The position numbers were made by a program, and so were the translations under genes. The notes beneath the pieces are model-generated. The model was not told the origin of the DNA, ran no database searches, and saw only the letters and a list, made by a program, of their open reading frames with translations. From Corella eumyota (taxonomy: Eukaryota > Chordata > Ascidiacea > Phlebobranchia > Corellidae), in NCBI GenBank assembly GCA_963082875.1, contig OY720101.1, positions 14,965,671-15,029,670 of the forward strand: DNA of 64,000 bases, written 5' to 3'. Of the stretch, positions 21,895-35,334 are shown piece after piece. Positions within the stretch are counted from its first letter, which is position 1. Each line of letters opens with the position of its first letter.

Positions 21895-24800
21895 TTATTT
21901 TTTTAACTTTTTCTTGCAGATTCTCAAATTATTTTCAGAGAAATTGATATTTCTTTGTTTTACTTCATCATTTGGCCAATCAGTAACTTGTTTGTAAGCT
22001 TTAATTGCCTCGGTGTATTTAGAAACCGCTTTGCTGTATTGAGAATTGCGATGATACCACCAACCAATGTTGTTTAAGAGGACTCCGTAAACTTCATATT
22101 TTTGTTTATTCTCGATCGTATTCATCAATCTGAGCCCCTCTGTATATGTTTGAAAGTCGTCGATATCTGCCAACCCCTCGCAATTCCCGATATCACTCAA
22201 ACATTTACTCAGTTGAACAACTTTTAGTTCGGCGTTTACTCCAGGTAAGTTTTCCACTCTCGATTTAAGTTCATGCATGAGTGGGATCACGTGATGCTGT
22301 ACAACACTTTTCATGTTTTGATCTTCTTTTAACATTTCTTTAACTGAATTCTTTATCCAATAAACACACGACTTCATATTCTTAACACAATTGTCCGGGT
22401 TGTTATTATCCTTAAATAAGGAAAATGCGATCGAGTTAAATAGAATGGACTTCAGGTATTTCTTCTGGGTACGAAGATCATTAGCTACAGAGTCGACTTC
22501 TGATGCAGTTAGCTTAGTTTTGTTTCGAATTATTAAAGTTATTTTGTCTCTGATCTGAGCAACGCGATAATACTTTTTGGTTTTTAAACAAGCAACATAG
22601 GAAAGTATAAGATTTGAGATGTTTTGTATTTCTAGGTCGTATTCAGAATGCTTCATTGTTGCAGAGAAAATGGCGTCGAAATTATTTTCAGTTTGTAATT
22701 TGTAAACATTTTCTAACAGAATTAAATATTAGGAATTTGTTATCAGTTTTTTGGCAAATTATTGGCTTAGAATTTGTAAAAATTAAAAAGTTTGCAACCG
22801 TACAAGGTTGCCATTTTGAAAAAAATGATATATTGCGTCATAATGGAATTTTTTTTTTTTTGTATATATATCTTTATCCTCGATGTGGGAAAGTCGAATG
22901 CGCGACTTAAACATAGAGTAACATCAGTTACTCCGACCCAGTCTCGAGTTGCCTGTGGCAGTTTGGGATATTATAGAGACTATAATTGCCCGGTAATTAT
23001 GCTGCTGATTAAGTGCTGGCTCAGCAGGAGTTCATACTGTTTATAGCACCTTACTCAAGGGCGCTACAGCTTGAGATCAGTGGGGATTGAACCGACGACC
23101 TCATGGTAGTGTAGCAAGAGTTCTCATCACTACACCACGCTGCCGGTTCACGCTACCGGAATTACAACTGACTTGTTACGTTTATGTGATTAAAATTTGG
23201 GTTATTTTTTTGTTATGTAGGGACTTTGTTAAGTTAATATTTTTTAAAGTTTTTTTTAACAACAAAACTTACCTTCGCGGTCGATGATTTCTAATAGTTC
23301 TTGAGACGTGATAGATCCACCTAAAAAACAACATATTTAACATCCGCACGGTAGAGCTAGTGAGCTAACTTAGACTGTCATAAGGTAAAAAATTGGTGAT
23401 AGGTAATGTGATGTTAGATCAAAAGTTGTTTAGTTTTTTTTACATTAATGCTACACCATTTTTGTTTTAGCCTAATGTTTTTGATAGAATAAAATAATAC
23501 ACTCTATAATAAGTTATAAAAACGTATTAGTGTAAGGAGATATTAAAAAAAAAATAGAGTGAAAATCAATAAATTTTTTTGTATATATCTTTATCCTCGA
23601 TGTGGGAACATCGAATTCACAACCTAAACATAGAGTAACATCAGTTACTTCGACCTAGTCTCGAGTTTCCTGTGGTAGTTTGGGATATTATAGATTCTAA
23701 TTGCCCGATAATTAAGCTGCTGATTAAGTGCTGGCTCAGCAGGAGTTTATACTGTTTATAGGAGTCGTACTAAAATACGCCTGGGGTAGGCCCGGGGGAC
23801 CCGGGGTATGTGCGGAAGGCAAGGGGTGAGTCCTAGAGCTTCGGTGGTATTTATTTAAGTCCCATGGTGTTTATATAAGGCCCGGGCTATTAATATAATT
23901 CCAGATCGGTTTATACGAGTTTTTATGAGACCCAAAAGTGTTTAAATAAGGCCCGAGGTTTTTATATAAATTTTTATGAGACTTGGGGTGTTTAAATAAG
24001 GCCCATGGTGATTTATACGAGTTTTTATAAGTCTCGGGGTGTTTAAATTAGCCCAGGGGTCTTTTATACAACGTCCGTGTCGCTTTATCGAGTTTATATG
24101 GGGCCCGGGGTGTTTAAATAAGGCCCGGGGTGTTTATCTGCGGCCCGAGGTGTTCTATACAAGTTTAAATGAGGCTCCGGTGCTTTATACCAGTTTATAT
24201 GAGGCCCTTGGTGTATATATAAGGCCCTGGGTGTATATATGAGGCCCGGAGTGTTTATATGGGGCCCGGGGTGCTTATATGAAGCCTGAGGTGTTTATAT
24301 AAGGCCCGAGGTATTTGTATGAGGCCCAAATGAGGCCTAGTGTGTTTAAATAAGGCCCGGGGTGTTTAAATAAATCCCGGGGTGTTTAAATAAATCCCGG
24401 GGTGTTTAAATAAGGCTTCGGGTGTTTAAATAAGGCCCGGGGTGTTTAAATAAGGCCTAGTGTGTTTAAATAAGGCCCGGGGTGTTTAAATAAAGCCCGG
24501 GGTGTTTAAATAAAAAAAAAAGCCCGGGGGCCCTGGGTGTATATATGAGGCCCGGAGTGTTTATATGGGTCCCGGGGTGCTTATATGATGCCTGGGTGTT
24601 TATATGAAGCCTGAGGTGTTTATATAATGCCCGGGGTGTTTTATACAAGTTTATATAAGGTCCTAGGTGTATATATAAGGCCCTGGGTGTATATATGAGC
24701 CCCGGGGTGTTTATATGGAGCCCGGGGTTTTTATATAAAGCCCGATGTGTTAATATGAGGCCTGCTTTATTAAAAAAAGCATCCTATAACACAAAGTATT

Positions 24801-27800
24801 GCACTATTTGTAAAAAAACTTAAAAATCTTAATAAGATTTCAAAATGTTTGTGATATTTCGCTAATATTATTGGCACAACTTAAAGGCTTGCAAATCAAA
24901 TTTACAGTCAAATTCTGAAATTGGACAAATAACACATGTATAGCAATAAATCACGTAATAAAATTATCAGCTAATTAAAAGTAGAATTGTAGTTTTTACA
25001 TGTAAAGTGTGCCATATAAGGTTTGTATAATTGCGAGATTTAATCAGAACACGTTACAAGAAGAAAAAAAAACGACACAAAAATGTTGTGGCAACGGAAA
25101 AACGACAATCTTGCCAAAATAGTTTTTTTCAGGTCTATTGTTTAACTCTTTTTCTGTGGTATTTTTATACAATATTGAAAATATGGTAGTTTGTTGCTTT
25201 TAATATGCCTATATATTTTATGCATAAAGTTTTGTTGACCAAAAAAAATTCGATGGTCGATTTAATTCAAAAAAAATTGAAAATTGAAATTTTTTTCGAT
25301 GTTAAAACAAACAACTAGAGCCTTATATAAACGCGGCCTTTATATAAACTTATATAAAACACCGGGCCTTATTTTAAAACCCCGGCCGCCCTGGCCAAAA
25401 CACCGGGCCTTATTATTTATAAACTCGTATAAAACACCCCGGGCCTCATAAAAATTTGTATAAAATATCCCGGGCCTCATAAAAATTCGTATAAAACACT
25501 CCGGGAATTATATAAACTCGTATAAAACACCCCGGGGATTATATAAACTCGTATAAAACACCCCGGGGATTATATAAACTCGTATAAAACACCCCGGGGA
25601 TTATATAAACTCGTATAAAATACCCCGGGATTTATTCAAACACCCCGGGCCTCATATAAACACGCCAGAGCATCATAAAAAATCGTATAAAACACCCCGG
25701 GCCTCATTTGAACACCCCGGGCCTCATAAAAACTTGTATAAAACACCCCAAGCCTTATTTAAACACCCCCCCCCGGCCTCATTTAAACACCCCGGGCGTC
25801 AAAAAGACTCGTATAAAACACCCCAAGCATTATTTAAACACCCCGTGCATCATTTAAACACCGCGGGCCTCATAAAAACTCGTATAAAACACCCGAAGCC
25901 TTATTTAAACACCCCGGGACTTATTTAAACACCCCGGGAATTATTCAAACACCCCGGGATTTATTTAAACACCCCGTGCCTTATTTAAACACACTAGACC
26001 TCATTTGGGCCTCATTTAAACACCCCAGGCCTCATAAAAACTCGTATAAAACACCCGAAGACTTATTTAAAAACCCCGGGCCTTAGTTAAACACCCCTGG
26101 ACTTATTTAAACACCCTGGGCTTTATTTAAACACCTCGTGCCTTATTTAAACAAACTAGGCCTCATTTGGGCCTCATTTAAACACCCCGGGAATCATAAA
26201 AATTCGTATAAAACACCCCGGGCTTCATTTAAACACCCCGGGCCTCATAAAAATTCGTATAAAACACCCCGGGAATCATTTAAACACCCCGGGCCTCATA
26301 AAAATTCGTATAAATACCGCGGGCATCATTTAAACACCCCGGGCCTCATAAAAATTTGTATAAAACACCCCGGGCATCATTTAAACACCCCGGGCCTCAT
26401 AAAAATTTGTATAAAACACCCCTGCCCTTATTTTAACACCCCGGACCTCATAAAAACTCGTATAAAACACCCCTGCCCTTATTTTAACACCCCGGGCATC
26501 ATAAAAATTCGTATAAAACACCCCGGAAATCATTTGAACACCCCAGGATCATATAAACTTGTATAAAACATCCCGGGCCTCATATAAGTTTGTATAAAAC
26601 ACCCCTGCCCTTATTTTAACACCCCGGACCTCATATAAATTTGTATAAAACACCCCTGACCTTATTTTAACATCCAGGGATTCATATAAACTCGTATAAA
26701 ACACCCCGGGCATCATATAAACTCGTATAAAACACACCAAGCCTTATTTAAACACCCCGGGCCTCATATAAACTTGTATAAAAACCCCGGGCCTCATTTA
26801 AACACCCCGGGCATCATAAAAACTCGTATAAAACACCCCTGCCCTTATTTTAACACCCCGGGCCTCATAAAAATTCGTATAAAACACCCCGGGTATCATT
26901 TGAACACCCTGGCCTTATTTAAACACCTCGGGCTTTATTTAAACACCCCGGACTTCATTTAAATTTGTATAAAACACCCCGGGCCTCATTTTAACACCCG
27001 GGCCTCATAAAAATCCGTATAAAACACCTCGGGCCTCATTTAAACACCCCGGGCCTCATAAAAACTCGTATAAAACACTCCTGCCCTTATTTTAACACCC
27101 CGGGCCTCATAAAAATTCGTATAAAACACCCCGGGCATCATATAAACACCCCGTACCTTATATAAACTTGATAAATCGCCTCGGGTCTTGTATAAAAGAC
27201 CCAGCGCAACTTTTTAACACCCTGGGCCCCATAAAAATTTGTATAAAAACCTCGGGCCTTATTTAAACACTTCCGGGCCTCATAAAAACTCGTATAAACC
27301 GATCTGGACTTATATTAATAGCCCGGGCCTCATATAAACACCATGGGACTTAAATAAATACCACCGAAGCTCTTGGACTCACCCCGCGATTTCCGCACAT
27401 ACCCCGGGTCCCCCGGGCGTATTTTAGTAAGACCGGTTTATAGCGCATTACTCAAGGGCGCTACACCATGAGATCAGTGGGGATTGAACCCACGACCCCA
27501 TATGTGGTGTAGCAAGCGTTCTTACCACTACACCACGCTGCCGATCGGCTTGAGTCGCATTATTTTTCATAGTTTTTTTATATTTGTTTTTTATTAAATG
27601 TTAGTGTATTTAAAACTGAAAACTTTGTGAATTTATTTTTATATCGGGGTAACTTACCAAATTGTTGTTTTGGTTGGGTTGCAGTTGTGCTTAAATGTGA
27701 CATAGACGACGATAATTCTGCCTCAGTTGTTTGCGAATCGGTCACGTTATCTGTTCCAATATTACCCGCATTTTCTTCATTTCTAGCATTTTCTTGTGGA

Positions 27801-27988
27801 ATTGTATAGTGGGTAACTTGGTCTGCAACAATATTGTCAAATATTAATTTTAAGTTTAAATGTTGCTTACACAAATTAAGTTAAAGTTTAAAGTTACCTG
27901 CATGTTCTACTTGCATTCCTATCTCTCTGTTATCTTGTTTATAAACGTTAACTTGAACATTAATCGGTTGAATGTCGTTATTCGCCAT
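21895..27988 (-). CDS. TPR-family gene D, four exons, element in intron 2
   Basis: Exons: 1 at 27898-27988, 2 at 27658-27822, 3 at 23273-23320, 4 at 21895-22712. All phase-1 GT-AG joints are kept and the joined frame is open for 373 residues. Exon 1 begins MANNDIQPIN; the C-terminal TPR reads LLNNIGWWYHRNSQYSKAVS. Intron 2, about 300 bases in genes E and F, is about 4.3 kb here because a SINE inserted and then a GC-rich DNA element inserted in that SINE. Whether the transcript still splices across it is unknown; if not, D is split into a 5' piece like H and a 3' piece. Function not recognised. Confidence 0.72.
22851..23157 (-). repeat. SINE in intron 3 of gene D
   Basis: Antisense full-length copy between GGAATT repeats, orthologous to those in A, C, E and G. 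Confidence 0.85.
23573..23761 (-). repeat. SINE in intron 2 of gene D, tail half
   Basis: Runs from the tail to TACTGTTTATAG, where the element begins; it resumes after the element with GGTTTATAGCGC (27435-27546). GTTTATAG on both sides is the apparent target duplication. Confidence 0.85.
23762..27434. mobile_element. Non-autonomous MULE-related element inside a SINE
   Basis: Termini are inverted: left GTCGTACTAAAATACGCC, right GGCGTATTTTAGTAAGAC. Left array 23780-24765 (GGCCCGGGGTGTTTATATGA-type units), gene-free AT-rich core about 24765-25330, right array 25330-27420 in the opposite sense. The last 85 or so core bases match the subterminal part of the autonomous element at 44419-50722. It needs a transposase from elsewhere. 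Open frames in the arrays are by-products of the repeat and not genes. Confidence 0.85.
27435..27546 (-). repeat. SINE in intron 2 of gene D, head half
   Basis: Antisense tRNA-like head completing the copy that starts at 23573. Confidence 0.85.
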
Positions 27989-28179
27989 TTTGCAGTTTGT
28001 TAAAACTTTAAAAATATGCTTAGTATTACCAGATGCTAGCTTTTCGTTGGATTGTCGCGAACAAAAATGAATTCATCACCAAGGCACCGGCCTTATAATA
28101 TAGCGATATCGTTTCCCTAGTTACCTCTCTGTTTCAATGCTAGGGTTGTTATTGGTGTAATTCGAAACTGCTTCTTTCT

Positions 28180-28344
28180 TTTGTAATTAGCGGTCGAACA
28201 ACGCACCAGTGTTGTTTAAGAAAGTTCCGTAGACTGAATATAATCGTTTATTCTCGTTCCTTTCAGCCATCTGAGCCTTATTGTATATATTGAAAGCTTG
28301 TCGGTACCTGCCAACAAATATTCAGTTGGCGCTTTAAACATTTT
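28180..28344 (-). pseudogene. Exon-4 relic upstream of gene D
   Basis: Same decayed TPR-exon fragment as upstream of H; no open frame. Confidence 0.6.
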
Positions 28345-28690
28345 TTTTTGTATTTATCGTTATTCTTGATGTGGGAAAGTCGAATGCGCGACCTAAACAT
28401 AGAGTAACATCAGTTACTCCGACCCAGTCTTGAGTTGCCTCTGGCAGTTTGGGATATCATAGATTATATTTACCCGATAATTATGCTACTGATTAAGTGT
28501 GGCTCAGCAGTTCGTCCCGTTTATAGCGCCTCACTCAAGGGCGCTACAGCATTAGACAAGCGGGAATTGAACCCACGACCTCATGTGTAATATAAACTCC
28601 TGCTGAGCCAACACTAAATCAGCAGCAATTATAGTCTTTAATATTCCATCACTGCCACTAGGACGAGGTAACTAATGTTATTGTATGTTA
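28345..28690. repeat. Inverted SINE pair upstream of OSGEP-2
   Basis: Antisense about 28345-28585 and sense 3' part about 28586-28690, as in front of the other OSGEP copies. Confidence 0.72.
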
Positions 28691-29033
28691 AGGTCTTTTT
28701 TACGTCAATGATAAAAAGCTACGCGTTTACGTTATATGAGTTTTCTCCTTCCCATTTAAGTGTACGTAAACTGAAATCCCGTGAAATTTTACGTAACCTT
28801 TTCATGCTTAATTTTAATAAATTAGTTCAGATTTTATTTTTTATAAAATTAAAAATATAATAGAGATTCAATTTTGTCATTAGTTGTATCGGTTGAAATA
28901 ATGCTTGAGTATAAACTTTGAGGATAAATTTAAAAAAATAACCGAGATTTATTAGGGGATTTCCCGTCTTACATCATGTTTTCGTTTTCAACAAATTTAT
29001 ATTTTTTTAATAAAGTTGATTTAATCACAAACT

Positions 29034-30056
29034 ATGACGTTGACTGTGATAGGATTTGAAGGGAGTGCTAATAAATTAGGGATCGGGATAATTAGAGACG
29101 GGGAGGTGTTATCAAATCCACGGCATACCTACGTCACACCGCCTGGCGAGGGTTTTTTACCGCGCGAAACAGCAGAACATCATCGAAAATGGATTCTAAC
29201 GATTCTTAAACAAGCTCTGGACGAAGCAAAGTTAACTTACAAGGATATTGATTGTATTGCGTACACTAAAGGTCCTGGCATGGGTGCTCCTTTAGTGTCA
29301 GTAGCAGTGGTAGCAAGAACTCTGGCACAAATATGGAATAAACCTTTAATTGGGGTTAACCATTGTATTGCCCATATAGAAATGGGACGGTTAATTACGG
29401 GGTCACATAACCCAACTGTGTTGTATGTATCTGGGGGTAATACTTAAGTGATAGCTTATTCTGAGAACAGATATCGAATATTTGGTGAAACGATTGATAT
29501 TGCTGTCGGTAACTGTCTCGATCGCTTTGCAAGAATTTTTCATATTTCAAATGACCCAAGTCCTGGGTTTAATATCGAACAAACTGCTAAGAAAGGGAGC
29601 AAGTATATCTCACTACCCTATACAGTAAAAGGTATGGACGTGTCATTTTCGGGGATTCTTTCGTTTATTGAGGATTTAGGTCGGAGCAAAAAACACGAAT
29701 ATTCACCTGAAGATTTATGTTATTCTCTACAAGAAACCCTCTTTGCTATGCTGGTTGAAATTACCGAACGAGCGATGTCACATTGTGGGTCCGAAGAAGT
29801 TTTAATAGTAGGAGGGGTGGGTTGTAACTTGCGACTTCAGGAAATGATGGAAGTTATGGCTCAGGAGAGAGGGGCAAAGTTGTATGCCACTGATATGAGG
29901 TTTTGTATTGATAACGGGGCAATGATAGCCCAGGCAGGTTGGGAGATGTTCAGATCGGGGTTTAATTTAATTGACAAGCAAACTCTGTTAGAAGATTCTT
30001 GGTGTACGCAAAGGTTTCGAACCGATGAAGTTGAAGTGACTTGGAGGGATGATTGA
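29034..30056 (+). pseudogene. OSGEP: OSGEP copy 2, one in-frame stop
   Basis: Aligns end to end with copy 1 without length change and differs by few residues, but the Gln 138 codon in SGGNTQ, a nucleotide-binding motif, is TAA. The upstream part ends at residue 137; the downstream part begins [12 protein letters not shown] only if the GTG after the stop is read as a start. All other key motifs ([22 protein letters not shown]) remain. A truncated product would lack the catalytic C-lobe. Recent inactivation is likely, as little else has decayed. Confidence 0.9.
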
Positions 30057-31384
30057 GTGCTGATGTCATAACAGTGATGTCAGAGGTGATGATGTCATAA
30101 ATAGTGATGTCATAGTTATTAATGATAAACATTCTTGATATACTACCAACAATTTTAATCATTTTAAATGCAAGAAGTTAAATGTTAAATGATGTCATAA
30201 ATAATAATATTAATCATTTCTATCATTTTCAAGCACTCGGTAATGATTCAAAGCTTGACTACACAAGGTCTTGGGTTTAATTCCCACTGCTTCTATGTCA
30301 GCGCTTTCTTGATAATTGTGAATCTAACAATTACTAAGTTGACTAGCCTGCAATATGGTATCAAAATATTTAATTTACAATGAAAAGTTAAGAGCATAAA
30401 TAATTTTTAGTCCTTATATTAAACGCGAAGTTAAAATCTTTTTGGTATTAATCGCTGTTTTGTTTTAGAAAGTTTATTTTAAATTTGCCGATTTTGAAAA
30501 TAATATTTTTTTATATTTTTTAAATGAATTTAGATTATTTTTAAATAATGTCAAGTAAAAAAGTTAAAGTTGCTTTAAAACTTGCCAAACAGGAAATTCA
30601 GAAGAAAAACTTCGAAGGAGCAATTACACATTGTAATGTAAGTAATGATTTTTCGACAACTAAATATATATAACTTATTACACAAGGTATGAGATCATGA
30701 CAAATCACAAAAAAAATTTTAAACAAAAAACTTTAAACTTACTAATATTGATCATAATAACTTTATACAACCAATAAAACCTTACTAAATCTTCTTACAT
30801 AGATGCTTAAACAGGTTTTAAACCAGTTTTCAAAAGCTGTAAATTAGTGAACAAAAATAATAACATTTTTTGGTATATTTTTTTAAAAAGTTGGCAAAAA
30901 TAGTAGAAAAATTTCATTAAAGCCTATTTTAAAGCGTAGTTAAACTCATTTTAAAACATGATTTAACTGCTTTATGTCAGATGCATTGTTAATAACAAGA
31001 ATTGATTTTATAAAACCAATAATATTTTAACATTCTACATTGACAAAACCTAAAAATTAACTTTGTTTTTTGTTCTTAATCCAGGAGGTTTTAGACAGCG
31101 ACCCCCACAACTACAACGCTCATGTTTTCCTTGGCTTGAGTTATGCTGAGTTATCTCAACTCAAAAACTCAATCGAGTCTTACCATTCTGCTATTAAGTT
31201 ATCACCTGATGAAGTGTTAGCTTACCATGGATTGGGAAACCTGTTTACAAAACATTGGAAGGGGAATTTAATGAAAGAAAATATTAAAGACAAGATTTTT
31301 GCTTATGAAAATTTGATGTGCCTATCTGATAAGTAAGGTTTTATGTTTTGTTTAATTGTCGCTTTTGGGTGCTATTAACAATAA

Positions 31385-31615
31385 ATATAAATTTATCCTC
31401 GATGTTGGAAGGTCAACTTCATGGCCTAAACATAGAATAACATGAGTTAACCCGGCCCAGTCTCAAGTTGCCTACGACAGTTTGGGATATTATAGATTAT
31501 AATGCCTGTTAATCAAGCTGGTAATTAAGAGTTTACTCGGCATAAGAGCAGTGGGGATCGAACCCAGGACCTCATATAGAGTAATAAATGTTCTAACCAC
31601 TACACTTCGCTGACT
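31385..31615 (-). repeat. SINE in TTC37-2 intron 2
   Basis: Antisense; longer than the copy-1 version, with tail ATTTATCCTCGATGTTGGAA kept. Confidence 0.75.
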
Positions 31616-32587
31616 GGTTTATTTAAAAAAATATATATTATTTTTTAAACTTCAATTTTTTTTAAATTTTTAATCATTTTTTAAACTAAAGGATATTAAT
31701 TTAGTTTTAAAAATGTATTTTTTTCGCAGATCAAATGCAGACAAAATTCTTGATATTATCACAATTCTTTCAAAAAGTTATTGCCAAATTGAAAACTATA
31801 AAGAAGCAATAAAAATATTAAAAGAAAATTCCGAATTGGTTAAATCATGTGAAAATAACAAAACATTTTTAAAATTCGTCATTGATGTTATTGTAGCATG
31901 TAAAAATCATGGTTTGGGGCTAAAAGAATATTTTAAGTTTGTAAGTTTTAATAATAACATTTAGTATTTTAGGCTTACACTTGCCATATATACTAGTAGA
32001 TAGCCTGCCCTATGGTCGGCATTTCAATTAGCATAAAATGGTTGCAATTTTCAAGTAATAGTTTCCCTGATTATTTGTGTACACAACAAATGGCAGTTTT
32101 ATTTATTTTGTAGGTCCATAAATTAAACATACAAATATATTGTTCACTAAGCTTTGTTTTATATCTAGATGATTTAAAAATAATCAATTTTTATTCATAT
32201 TTTAAAAACATTTGTTTTAACATAACCAAATTATCCCATAAATTTTTTAATTAATGTTATTTTGTTATACAATTATTTTATTCACAGATTTTACAATCAG
32301 TTGTTCAATATTGTGATCTACCAGACATACAAATATTGGACAAAGAAAAAGCTTTAAGATCAGCTCTGTTAACTTCACCCAGGATATTTCTTGATGATTT
32401 TGTTAAAGATTTTATTGAAACTTGTCAAGAAATGTTAAAATCTGATTCCCAATTTGCGATGGATATCTTAGTTCAGATTCAACTGCAGAATGGATTCGGT
32501 AAATTTTTATTTATTCTTATATGGTTAATTTTAATGCCTGAATATAAAAATATTATTTACTTACACCACCAGTCTAGAGTTTTTTTG

Positions 32588-32850
32588 TATTAATTTATCC
32601 TCAATGTGGGAAGGATGACTTTATGACCTAAACATAGAGTAACATTTAATACCCTGACCCAGTCCCAAGTTGCCTTTAGCAGTTTGGGATATTATAGATT
32701 ATAATTATTTAAATTGCTGAGTAAGTGTTGGCTTAGCAGGAGTTTGTACCGTTTATAGAGCCTTACTTATGTGTGCTACAGCATTAGAGCAGTGGGGATC
32801 GAACCCACGACCTCATTGTGGTATAGCAAGTGTTCTAACCACTACACCAT
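32588..32850 (-). repeat. SINE in TTC37-2 intron 4
   Basis: Antisense, orthologous to the copy-1 insertion. Confidence 0.75.
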
Positions 32851-33219
32851 GTTTTTAACAATATAAAAATAATTTATGTAAAATGCTTTACATTTTATTT
32901 TCAGATAATCTTAATATATCATTGGACACCTACAACCAACATATCTCCAATTATAATGGTCTATACAAGGATATATTAACTGCTTATAACTTCTATAAAA
33001 AGGGAAAACAAAATTACCAACAAGTTGTTGAGTTATTAGAGAAAGGGTTGAAAGTTTGTCCTGATTTTTTGCCAGCTTATACTTGCTTGAATAAGGGATA
33101 TATTTACCTGCATCAATACTTCACAGCACAGGACAAAACAAGGTAGAATTTGTTTTTTGTTTTTGGCCATTTTGACGTTTCAAACTCATTTTTTTGCTGT
33201 AAATTTCTATACTTAATGT

Positions 33220-33880
33220 TGGTAGGCTAAATTTACAACCTAAACATAGAGTAACATTTGTTACCCTGACCCAGTCTCAAGTTGACTAAGGTGGTTTGGA
33301 ATAACATTTATAGTGCCTTATATAAGGGCGCTATAGCATGAGAGCTTTGGGGATCGTACCTATAACCTTATATTGTGAAGCCAAGTGTTCTAACCACTAC
33401 ACCACGCTGCTGACTTTTAAAAATTGACTAAAAATTCAATTTAAATTATTTTTTTAGGTTAGCTTTACAGTTATGCAAATCTGTTGAAGAAAATAAGGTA
33501 ACCAATATAACTTGGTTGGTTAAGATTTCAAAGATATCTGAAATTAAAATTGAAATAATGAAATGTGAGGCTGAAGCACTCAGTAATTCTCATAATCTTT
33601 CAACTAAAACATCGGCCATCGATGTTTATGAGAAAGTAAGTTTTTGGTTTAGTTTCACTTAAACAATTTTTTTTGTATATTTATTTAACCTCGATGTGGG
33701 AAAGTCGAATGCATGACTTAAACATAGAGTAACAATTGTTACTTCGACCCAGTCTCGAGTTGCCTGTGGCAGTTTGGGATATTATAGATTATAATTGCCC
33801 GATAAGTAAGCTGTTGATTAAGTGCTGGCTCAGCAGGAGTTTATACTGTTTATAGCACCTTACTCAAGGACACTCATAGT
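33220..33880 (-). repeat. SINEs in TTC37-2 introns 5 and 6
   Basis: Two antisense copies, about 33220-33412 (intron 5) and 33675-33880 (intron 6), separated by exon 6. Confidence 0.7.
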
Positions 33881-34251
33881 CTCTTATTGAACTAGTGTAT
33901 ATTATCTTTCCACCATAATTAATTTTAAATTTATGATATCTAAATATATTGAATAATTTTTAACAGTTGATAGCTGCTGAACCTTATTCTATTCCATCTC
34001 TTATTGGGTTCTCAAGATTAATGATAAGTTTAAACAAATTAGAAGATGCAGCGAAATATTTAGAAATTGGACAAAGTTTGGTGAACAACAATCCAGTTAT
34101 ACAAAGTTTAACAACTTATCTACATTTTCTGGTGAATATTTTTGTACTTAATATACAAATTATATAAATGACATAATCCGGCAATTAATATATACATGAG
34201 CTTAAAACAAGTTGTGGTTGTAAAGTTTGTATATATATAAGTTTAATTGCT

Positions 34252-34470
34252 CTGGCAGCATGGTGTAGTAGTGGTTAGAACACTTGATTTTAGTACTTGA
34301 GGTCCTTGGTTTGATCCCCACTGCTCTCATGCTGTAGCGCCCTTGAGTAAGGCGCTATAAACGGTATAAACTCCTGCTGAGCCAACGCTTAATCAGCTGC
34401 ATAATAATCGGGCAATTATAATCAATAATATCCCAAACTGTCACAGGCAACACGAGACTGGGTCGGATAT
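34252..34470 (+). repeat. SINE in TTC37-2 intron 7
   Basis: Sense; its 3' end is shorter than in copies 1 and 3, ending soon after ACTGGGTCGG. Confidence 0.72.
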
Positions 34471-35334
34471 ATAAAAAAAAATATATACAAAAAAAATTTA
34501 TAGTATTTCAAACTGCCAACTTGAAATTGGTCGGGGTAACGAAAATTTTATGACATTGTTAACCTGTACATTTATAATTTATCATTATATTTATTTCTAG
34601 AAAAATGACCAAGTTGATGTAATTACTGAACTGACGACACTTTGCCAGGAAAATCCAAACTGTTTTGATTCCCATTTTTATTTAGCCAAAATAATGTGGA
34701 AAAAAGATGAAGCGTACAGAAAAGATAAATCAAAATGTCTGGCCACTTTTTTAAAGGTTGGATTTGTTTAAATTTTATTTAGTTCATCTTAAATTAATTT
34801 TTTCAGGTTTAAAATATCACTGACTTTAGGATATTGTCTATTCTTCTTACCTTTTATGAATTTAAATTGATATGGGAAGACTGACTTTCTAAATATGTGA
34901 AAAATAATAAGTAGCAATTACTCTTATTCTATTACAGTAAATTAGTAGTAAAACATATTACACCATCTCTATATAATGCAGCTTAGTAGATAATATGTCC
35001 AATTTACAGGCTTACAAAAAAATAAAACTGCTATTTGTGGTGTGAGGGTAAATTATTAAGCAAATATTAGTTGAAAGTTGCAACCATATTACAACAAATA
35101 AAATGCTGATCGTATGGCTGGCTATTGATTTGTATTAACCCAGTTTATTTTTAGGCAGCCAAATTGGAGCCATACAATGCTGAATGTTTCTTGTACATTG
35201 GTCACTACTACAGAGATATTAGTAAAGATTTGTTGAGGGCCAAGAAATGTTATCAGAAATGTTTGGATTTGGATTCATTTAATGATCAAGCTGGAGCAGC
35301 ATTAGCTGATCTGCTTACCAATGAAGGTTTGATT

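Noticed and set aside
21895-22656. TPR genes as single-exon genes of about 253 residues
   Set aside because: The frame stays open 56 bases upstream to a conserved AG acceptor that matches the phase of exon 3 in all copies.
25734-26962. Open frames rich in HPG/KTP repeats in the GC-rich arrays
   Set aside because: They follow the unit length of the array, change frame between arrays, and exist on both strands. They are products of a stop-poor tandem repeat.
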